64,000 bases of DNA from assembly GCA_033239005.1 (NCBI GenBank), contig BSQZ01000071.1, forward strand, positions 899,501-963,500. Direction: 5' to 3'. Numbering within the stretch: the stretch's first letter is position 1; each line of letters starts with the position of its first letter. Made by a program: the position numbers and the translations under genes. The notes under the pieces are model-generated. The model worked only from the letters and a program-made list of their open reading frames with translations. It did no database searches and was not told where the DNA came from. This DNA comes from Lamellibrachia satsuma. Its lineage: Eukaryota > Annelida > Polychaeta > Sabellida > Siboglinidae. Of this stretch, positions 1 to 9,900 are shown in pieces.

Positions 1-531
1 AGGGTGTAGTTGTGACCCAGTGGTGCTGATGTCGCTGCTTCTCCTAGTTTCTTCTTGTTTGGCTCTGAGAAGCATTGAGACTGTTATAACAGATAAGGGT
101 GTAGTTGTAACCCAGTGGTGCTGATGTCGCTGCTTCTCATAGTTTCTTCTTGTTTGGCTCTGAGAAGCATTGAGACTATTATAACAGATAAGGGTGTAGT
201 TATGAGCCAGCGGTGCTGATGTCACTGCTTCTCCTAGTTTCTTCTTTTCTTGCTCTGAGAAGCATTGAGACTGTTATAACAAATAAGGGTGTAGTTGTGA
301 CCCAGTGGTGCTGATGTCGCTGCTTCTCCTAGTTTCTTCTTGTTTGGCTCTGAGAAGCATTGAGACTGTTATAACAGATAAGGGTGTAGTTGTAACCCAG
401 TGGTGCTGATGTCGCTGCTTCTCATAGTTTCTTCTTGTTTGGCTCTGAGAAGCATTGAGACTGTTATAACAGATAAGGGTGTAGTTGTAACCCAGTGGTG
501 CTGATGTCACTGCTTCTCCTTTTTTGTCATG
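1..531. repeat. 95-bp tandem repeat, about 5.5 copies
   Basis: The unit begins AGGGTGTAGTTGTGACCCAG and recurs about every 95 bp with few changes. The array runs off the left edge. It lies upstream of the first visible UBXN4 exon, so probably in intron 1. Confidence 0.9.
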
Positions 532-859
532 ACATATTGACACTGTTACACTTACCAGGTCACTGTGACAGCAGCGTGACAGCCTCAGTCATGACTTATT
601 TAAGTTTTTTACGAGGCTGCCATGGATGAGAGACAAACATGTCCTCTTTTACTAGTTTTAGTAAGTTATGTGAAAGCTTCGGTACACGATTTAGGCTTTG
701 CACCAAATCTTGTGTTCGCCAAAACCAAACATTTTTATACACTAATTAGCTAGTGAAAATAAATGCGTTATGCTTCATTCTTGCTAAAATTAATTATACA
801 ATGAAATTTATTAAATAATAAGTTACAAAAGTCAAACACTGTTTTATGTTTTGTTTCAG

Positions 860-965
860 GTGACGATGATGTATCACGTCAGATGGACGAGGCGTGGAAC
901 TCCAAGGACGTCGAGGGCCTCTGTCGCCAGTCGGGATGTGTGGGATTGAAGTTAGAAGCACAGAG
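860..965 (+). CDS. UBXN4: UBXN4 exon: N-terminal thioredoxin-like region
   Basis: The acceptor is TTTCAG at 854-859. The exon opens in phase 2, and the downstream frame reads GDDDVSRQMDEAW... to ...GLKLEAQ. This corresponds to the segment just after the first beta strand in UBXN4. The donor is an unusual GTCACT at 966. Two bases (AG) pass to the next exon. Confidence 0.85.
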
Positions 966-3900
966 GTCACTATCGCTCTCTCTTTCGCAGGCTGTTTAAT
1001 TGGTCTTTACATTAAGGCAACCTCCTCAATTCTATTTTCTGCTTTCATGTCGGACACATTTCGAAAAAAATAAAACTTATCAAGTGTTGGTTATGATACG
1101 ATCATTTGTGTAAATGTGTTGTTTAGTTTTGATGAAATCAGTGGACAAACTGTTAAATGAATTTTGTTTTGCTACACATCTAACAAAAGTTGCTAGATAT
1201 GCAGCCTGCCTCTGTGTACAGTAGCATAACCTAGTTATACTGGTTATGCCCATGTAGCATAACCTAATTATCCTGGCTATTCCCATGTAGCATAACCTAG
1301 TTATCCTGGCTATTCCCATGTAGCATAACCTAGTTATCCTGGCTATTCCCATGTAGCATAACATAGTTATCCTGGCTATTCCCATGTAGCATAACCTAGT
1401 TATCCTGGCTATTCCCATGTAGCATAACCTAGTTATCCTGGCTATTCCCATGTAGCATAACCTAGTTATCCTGGCTATTCCCATGTAGCATAACCTAGTT
1501 ATCCTGGCTATTCCCATGCAGCATAACCTAGTTATCCTGGCTATTCCCATGCAGCATAACCTAGTTATCCTGGCTATTCCCATGTAGCATAACCTAGTTA
1601 TCCTGGCTATTCCCATGTAGCATAACCTAGTTATCCTGGCTATTCCCATGTAGCATAACCTAGTTATCCTGGCTATTCCCATGCAGCATAACCTAGTTAC
1701 CCTGGCTATTCCCATGCAGCATAACCTAGTTATCCTGGCTATTCCCATGTAGCATAACCTAGTTATCCTGGCTATTCCCATGTAGCATAACCTAGTTATC
1801 CTGGCTATTCCCATGTAGCATAACCTAGTTATCCTGGCTAAAAATAAAAAAATATGAACAAAATATAGATACCCTCAGAATCCTGAGTGCTACGGTCTAC
1901 TTCTCGGACCTGAGAGCTACCTCTCAGATACCTCTCAGTCCTGAGTGCTACCTATCAGATACCTCTCAGTCCCGAGTGTTACCTATCATATACCTCTCAG
2001 TCCTGAGTGCTATCTTTCAAATACCTCTCAGTCCTGAGTGCTACCTCTCAGTCCTGAGTGCTACTTATCAGATACCTCTCAGTCCTGAGTGTTACCTATC
2101 AGATACCTCTCAGTCCTGAGTGCTACCTCTCAGTCCTGAGTGCTACTTATCAGATACCACTCAGTCCTGAGTGCTACCTATCAGATACCTCTCAGTCCTG
2201 AGTGTTACCTATCAGATACCTCTCAGTCCTGAGTGCTACCTATCAGATACCTCTCAGTCCTGATTGCTACCTCTCAGAAACCTCTCAGTCCTGAGTGCTA
2301 CCTATCAGATACCTCTCAGTCCTGAGTGCTACCTATCAGATACCCCACAGTCCTGAGTGCTACCTCTCAGATACCTCTCAGTCCTGAGTGTTACCTATCA
2401 GATACATCTCAGTCCTGAGTGCTATCTTTCAAATACCTCTCAGTCCTGAATGGTACCTATTACCTATCAGATACCACTCAGTCCTGAGTGCTACTTTTCA
2501 AATACCTCTCAGTCCTGAGTGGTACCTAGTACCTATAAGATACCCCTCAGTCCTGAGTGCTACATATCAGATCCCTCTCAGTCCTGAGTGCTACCTATCA
2601 GATACCACTCAGTCCTGAGTACTACCTTTCAAATACCTCTCAGTCCTGAGTGGTACCTACTACCTATCAGATACCCCTCAGTCCTGAGTGCTACATATCA
2701 GATCCCACTCAGTCCTGAGTGCTACCTCGCAGATACCTCTCAGTCCTGGGTGCTACGTATCAGATACCTCTCAGTCCTGAGTGCTACCTATCAGATACCA
2801 CTCAGTTCTGAGTGCTATCTCTCAGTCCTGAGTGCTACCTCTCAGTCCTGAGTGCTACCTATCAGATACCCCTCAGTCGTGAGTGCTACCTCTCAGATAC
2901 CACTCAATCCTGAGTGTTACCTCTCAGATACCTCTCAGTCCTGCATTTAGATAGCTCTCCCATTTCGCATATACTCTCAGTGAAGCACATTTTCTGTATG
3001 TCTGTGCTAATATTGTTCCTAAGCCACCTACTCGGCATTAGGATAGCTACTCTCCCATAGAAAAATCACCATTTAAGTTTAATGTATAAAAAAATTGGTA
3101 AATGTAAAATAATATTTATGCTTTGCAGAAATCAAACTTTTTCTTAGTCAAATCTAACTCCTCTTAAATATTATTTATTTATAAATTTAGACTAAATAAA
3201 AAACTTAGATTTAACTTGAGGAAAACTCTGATTTCTACAAAGTCACTGTTCGTACAGAATTGCTAAAAGAAGCCACATCGGTCCTGATGGAACCAGAACT
3301 TGTACATGAAGCTAGCAGACACAGTGATCTAGGAGTAGGCGAAATGTAGGTGAAATGGTCATGAATCCTTCGATGATGGTGGTGAGTTTTTCTGATAAGT
3401 TGTGCACATATTGTATGTATGCTTTGTGATGTTGTCTTTTGTATCTGATACTGTTGCACTTGTTCTGTTTGACAGTGAGCCCTGCAAGCAGTTTGGACAG
3501 ATTTGTATCCTTTCTGAAACACCTAAAAGTGTTAATTTTGCAGCAGTATTCAGTTCTCTCTAGTAAAGAGAAGTTTTCTGAACAAGGAATAGTGGTGGTC
3601 TTTGCTGGTCGTATTCCTTGATGGCATACACATACCCTGTAATGTGCGTCCCAAGTACATTCTTCATCGGTGACGGTGGGGTACCACTAGAGGTCACTGC
3701 TGGTCACCTGGATGCAGATGCACTTGTCGACAAAATTGAAGCCGTGATTCAGGTTTGTCTACTGTATGAAGGGTTAAACTAGAACAAACCGATATTCAAG
3801 GATTTATGCTAACACAAGTACGTGTACAATGCATCTGAAAATAAATGTTAACACCTACCTACAATAATTATTATTAATATGCATACCAAAGCCCAACATG

Positions 3901-6900
3901 TTTTTGGTGTTGGCTATTAAAATGTTGTTAAGTATATAAGTTTATTAAGTGCACATGCTGACAAGTTATATTTTGAAAACATTCACCCTCAAAGATTCCC
4001 AAAACACTTGATAGCCAGTGACAATTTGTTAAACATTCCAGACTGGCAGCATAGTTAAATAATTCTGAAACTTTTAAACAAAATATGCAGTTGCACCATT
4101 CATAGCAATGGGTCATTTCTGTTTAATTGATTCCAATTTCAATTCCTTTCAAACAATTCCAACACATTTTTCTGTTTTAAGATGCATCTGAATAGGCTGG
4201 AGCTTGAAAAAGACGAACAGTCACAGACGCCGAAACCAGCATCTGAGGCTCGGGCTGCGTCTACCTCCGTACCATCTCAGCAGTTGGCAGCAAATTCTGA
4301 TGTTGACAACCCCCTCAGTTCTCGTGTTGCAAAGTAGGAGTTTGTATATCCAGGGAAATATTCACTGCAGGATCCGTCCAATATATGTTCACTGCAGGAC
4401 CTGTCCAGTAAATGGTTACTGAAGGATCTGTCCAGTAAATGCTCACTGAAGGATCTGTCCAGTAAATGGTCACTGAAGGATCTGTCCAGATAATGCTCAC
4501 TGCAGGATTTTTCCAGTAAATGCTCACTGCAGGATCCGTCCACCATCCAGTAAATGTTCACTGAAGGATCTGTGCAATAAACGGTCGCTGAAGGATCTAT
4601 CCAGTAAATGGTCACTGAAGGATCTGTCCAGTAAATGCTCACTGAAGGATTTGTCCAGTAAATGCTCACAGCAGGATCTGTCCAGTAAATGCTCACTGAA
4701 GGATCTGTCCAGTGAATGCTCACTGCAGGATCTGTCCAGTTAGCGTTCACTGAAGGGTCTGTCCAGTATATGCTCACTGCAGGATCTGCCCAGTAAATTT
4801 TCACTGAAGGATCTGTCCAGTAAATGTTCACTGCAGGATCTGTCCAGTAAGTTACTCACTGCGAGATCTATCTCGTGAAGTATTTTCTTGAGAATAGGTC
4901 AATACTGGCACCTGTTATGTTCCATCAGGGCAAAGGATCTGATTGCTCAGAAGCAGCAGCAGAAGGCTTTGAAGGAGAAAGAAGAGGCAAAGCGTAATGA
5001 GAAGGAAAGACGGGTAATGGGCCAACAACTGCACCAGGTAGGTCTGCAGTGTGATAGTAAGAGATTGATTTTTATTATAATATTATAATTAGATTATTTA
5101 AAGGGAATGTACAGTAATTATCATTGGCTGAGGTATTACTGTGCCAAAGATTACATTTATGTATCATACCTTGAAAGGGTTTGATGCAGGAAGCCTTCTG
5201 GCTCATATATAGCCCCCCCAAACAGTGGTTATGGCAGTAATTTTCATGTTTTGTTTTGAAATTGTTTACTGTTAGTGCATTGACACAGTTGCTTGGTAGG
5301 GTATTCCATGGCTTGATTACTCGCTGTGAAAAGAACTTGTGGCGTGCATCTAGTCGACTGTGGTGTTGAACTATTGACTTGTGTCTTCCTGGACGGGGGT
5401 TATGGATTAGCTCGATTATTCTCTTGGTGTCTATATTAGTAAATCCATTAATAATCTTGAAAACTTCTACCATATCAGCCCTTTTCCTCCTATCTTGTAA
5501 AGACAGGAGGCTACACTTTCGCAATCTCAGATAATATGGGAGCTTAGAGTATATTGCATTCCAAGCAGTTACTGTTAGGCTGAGTTATCTGGGAGCGGGG
5601 TGGCATGGCAGGTAGAACCTCAGGCTCTCTAATGAGAGAACCCAGGTAGTAATCCTCCTCTTGCTGTCTTTGCCAATTTTGTTCACTCCACGTTGCCACA
5701 GCTCACTCTGCTATAAATGAGTGCCTGGCTATAGACAGTGGTTGATATGTGAACGAATAGTCTTCACTGTAGCATGGCTGAATGCTTCCCAGAGAAGTCA
5801 AAATGGCCTTGGAATGAAAAGGTCTGCCAGGGGGTGAAGTGTACAGTGCTTTGAACAGTCCCAAGGACTGGATGCCGCGCTGTGCAAGAACGTACCTGTT
5901 TATCTGTTTGCTTTGTGCAGATGCGCCAACAGCAGGCTGACGAGCAGATGAAGGAAGATGCTGAGAATGTGAAGAAGGACCGAGAAGAGGCTAAAAAAGC
6001 GAGGGAGAGGGTGAAGGCGCAGATAGCTCAAGACAGGTGAACATTAAAAAATGTAATATATGTATAACATATTTTACAAAGCACATATTCATCATGTTTT
6101 AACAGATCTGTTATTATTATTTATTTTTATTATGTACATCTATCCATCTGCACACAGGGCTGAGCGAGCAGCGAGGTTTCAGCAAGAGAAAGCAGAACGA
6201 GACCAGGCGGTCGCCAATAAACAGCAAGCCAGACAGGCGGCAAGCAGCGAAGTACGCACCAAACATGAATCCGTTCGCAGGTATTCCTCTGTTGTATCTA
6301 TTCGTACCGAATATTTAGCAATAAAAAACTGTTACTAACTTCCGCTTGCATTTATCTTGTAGTTCAGGTTTTAATTAAGGTTTCAGTGTGGCATTGGAAA
6401 ACAAGTAAATTTACAAAAGGCAGCCACTGCATTAATGCATCATCATGTGTGACTGTGCACTGCCCAGTCACATTTTTGTAGGGCACTGCCATGTCAGTGA
6501 CTATTTGCCCCAAAATTCATGCACCAATGCCGGTTTCACGAAGCATGTGTACTGTACGAACAAACTTATGTGGATGTTTGACGTAGATCACGTAACTCAT
6601 TTGTACAAAACAACAATCGTAGAAAACATGCATAGCGTTGCTAACAATTGTATGTACTATTGTTCTCACATAATCTATATCAAACTTCCACGTACATTTT
6701 TTTAAATACATGAACAATCCCAATGGGCCCTCTGGCAGGCCTCCAAAATTTCAGCCCCATACATGTGAAACTGACGGAGATATGTGGGAACAGACAGTCA
6801 CAAACTACTTTATAATATAGATATATAATAATATAAAATTATTAAATAGTTTAATTAAGTTTTAAAAATATTGCTATTTAACACAGGGAGTCAGCAGTTC

Positions 6901-9900
6901 TTCAGTTCCGGCTGCCTGATGGATCGTCTGTCACACAACAGTTCCCTTCCAGTGATACGTTAGCCGTGGCGCGAGACTTTGTCACACAAGTGAGTGTGTT
7001 TGTTACGCTAATACAATATTTACCATATACGCTGTGATTGAAGCCAAACCTTTATCTGACTTTAGTAGAAATGTCAACTTGAAATTGTCCTTGTCAGAAC
7101 TGTACAGCTTCAGTTTACAGTGGTTATTTAAAATAAAAAACGTTAGACATGAATTATCTATAAACTTTTTCAACTAACAGTATTAAGGCTGGTTTACATT
7201 ATGAGTGATTTTTGTTCCCGATTTGTCGAGTGACACCTAACACCATCATACCAAACATTGGCCTTGCTAATTGGTCTCATGCAGGTGATCACATGACTGA
7301 TTCTTTCAGCGCGTCATTGCATGGCACGTGTCATCGCATGACATGTGTTGGCCAATAAATTGGACAGAAATCGCTATTGTAAACTGGCCCTGTACACTGT
7401 ATGCAATAAGTACTTATGCAGAGGAAATTAAAGTGATGTAAAAGCATTGTGGATGTTGTATAAATATTTTTATAAGGTCTTAAAATGCATTTTTTTAGTA
7501 TTTGTGTGCAGCATTATTTGTGTTGTTTGTCATGTGTGACGTCTGTTGTACTGTGTGTGAAATGGTTGTTGAACTGTGTGTAACATCTGTTGTACCATGT
7601 GTGACGTCTGTTGAACTGTGTGTGACATCCCGCAGCATGTTGGAAGCAGTCTCGGAGCATTCAGGCTGTCTACCATGTTCCCAAAACGGGAATTCCTCAA
7701 CGAACACATGTCACAAACCTTCCTCGATTTGGGACTCGTTCCGACGTCTGTTGTGATGATTCTGCCGGTAAGTGGGGCCCCATGGTGGCAGTTGCACATA
7801 AGCTGCATGTTGGTGGTGTTGCTGTGGTGTTTACAATAGATTACGGTCTATTGTTTTTGTTGAAATTTGATCGGATCGTAGCAGTGTTCTGTAGTCACAT
7901 GACACAGTCATGACAAGCCTGATGACGGGTGATAGCAGATGACAGTCGTTTGTTGTATCAAAATAGAAACCAGACAGAAACGTTGCAGATAAAATATAGT
8001 TTCAGCATAAGTCAATGCAGTGGCAACTTGTTTGGTTACGTCAGAATGGGCATGTTGACAACAAGGGTTAGGTGTAGGAACGTAGGAAAGAATGGGCACG
8101 TCGACAACAAGGGTTGGGTGTAGGAATGTAGGAAAGAATGGGCACGTCGACAACAAGGGTTAGGTGTAGGAACGTAGGAAAGAATGGGCACGTCGACAAC
8201 AAGGGTTAGGTGTAGGAATGTAGGAAAGAATGGGCACGTCGACAACAAGGGTTAGGTGTAGGAACGTAGGAAAGAATGGGCACGTCGACAACAAGGGTTA
8301 GGTGTAGGAATGTAGGAAAGAATGGTCACGTCGACAACAAGGGTTGGGTGTAGGAATGTAGGAAAGAATGGGCACGTCGACAACAAGGGTAGGAATGTAG
8401 GAAAGAAACTAACAGGAACAAAGTAACATAAAATAAAGTAACGCAGAAAAAGTAAAAGTGTTTTTATTATTATTATAGGTTATAAAATACTGTTTTATTA
8501 CAATATTGTGTGTGCTTTTAAGTGCTATGTGAAACATGCGTGCATTTATTGATCAACATGATATTTGCTCCTCTGATTTATACTATAATCTATACTATAA
8601 TCTAAAGGGCTTTCATGATTATAGTAATTAAATAACATAAAGTACTGCCATTACATTGATCAAAGTGATGTTGTCTTCTCTGATATATGCAAAAATTTAA
8701 GAAAAAAATAACTAAATATATGTAAATTCTCTTGCCACATATAAACCACACAGGCCTGCTAACAATATTAACACAATTGGTCATACATTTTATTGAATTA
8801 TTTTCAAATTCAGAAACCCATTTTCCAAAACCATAAATATTCTTGCGCAATAGAGCATCAAAGTTATCAATGGAATTGTTAACAAACAAACAAACAAACA
8901 CATCTTGTGAGTACAACACATGACAACAACTAAATTTAACGATTGATTATGATGACTACTGGACGTTATTACCGAAATGCTACAACAGAATATGACGATT
9001 ATGATTAAACTTTATAAAATTATCAACTACAACTGATTATATTTACAATCAAACCTAGTATTAAGTGAATCATGTCAGAGCATCCCCGGGAAGTAAACGA
9101 ATCATGTCAGAGCATCCCTGGGGAGTAGATGAATCATGTCAAAGCATCCCTGGGGAGTAAATGAATCATGTCAGAGCATCCCTGGGGAGTAAATGAATCA
9201 TGTCAGAGCATCTCTGGGGAGTAAAAAAATCATGTCGGAGCATCCTTGGGGAGTAAACGAATCACGTCAGAGCATCCCTGGGGAATGACTCATGTCAGAG
9301 GATCCCTGGGGAGTAAACGAATCATGTCAGAGCATCCCTGGGGAGTAAATGAATAATATCAGAGCATCCTTGGGGAGCAAATCAACGTGGTAAATTCTTC
9401 TTTATTTCTTATTTGTAGCACAGACACAACATTTTGTTAAATGGCACATAACATAATATTTCCAGTATGCCCTCACATGTCACAGAAATTTTGACATAAC
9501 CTTTCTTAGGTGAAAATACAGTTTGTGCAAATACATCCAACACCATGAATATTTTTTATTGTATGCCTAGAATGACCTTATGAGGGATCAAAGTTTATAT
9601 ATGACAATGATGTGATACTTGGTTCCTATAATATATGGCAGTAAAGCGTTGTGATACTTTCTATATCAGCGTGTACGTCTAAGACCTGTCACTGAGTCTG
9701 TCACTGAAGTAGGCATTCAACTGTCCCAACAAAAAGCACCTACAAAGACACTGTCTCCTACTGCCTAACCTGGTGGTCACTTTTCTATATAGAATTGTGA
9801 CCCCGGGGTAATTTTTCTATAGCGATATGCCTATTGAAATGTGACCCCCACTGTGGAATTGTGACCCCATCCAATTTTTGGGGGGCTGAAAGAGACACAT

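Noticed and set aside
1080..1814. Open frame of 244 codons on the - strand made of MGIARITRLCY repeats
   Set aside because: It is the 33-bp minisatellite read in one frame; 33 is divisible by three, so no stop arises.
2388..2851. Overlapping + strand frames with LSPEWYLLPIRY repeats
   Set aside because: Product of the 31-bp minisatellite.
4277..4831. Open frame of 184 codons on the - strand with WTDPSVSIY repeats
   Set aside because: It is the 27-bp minisatellite in a UBXN4 intron.
8036..8248. Cysteine/proline-rich repeated frame on the - strand
   Set aside because: Product of the 46-bp minisatellite.
1223..9385. Regular direct repeats that could suggest a CRISPR array
   Set aside because: Units abut without unique spacers, and the context is a eukaryotic intron.
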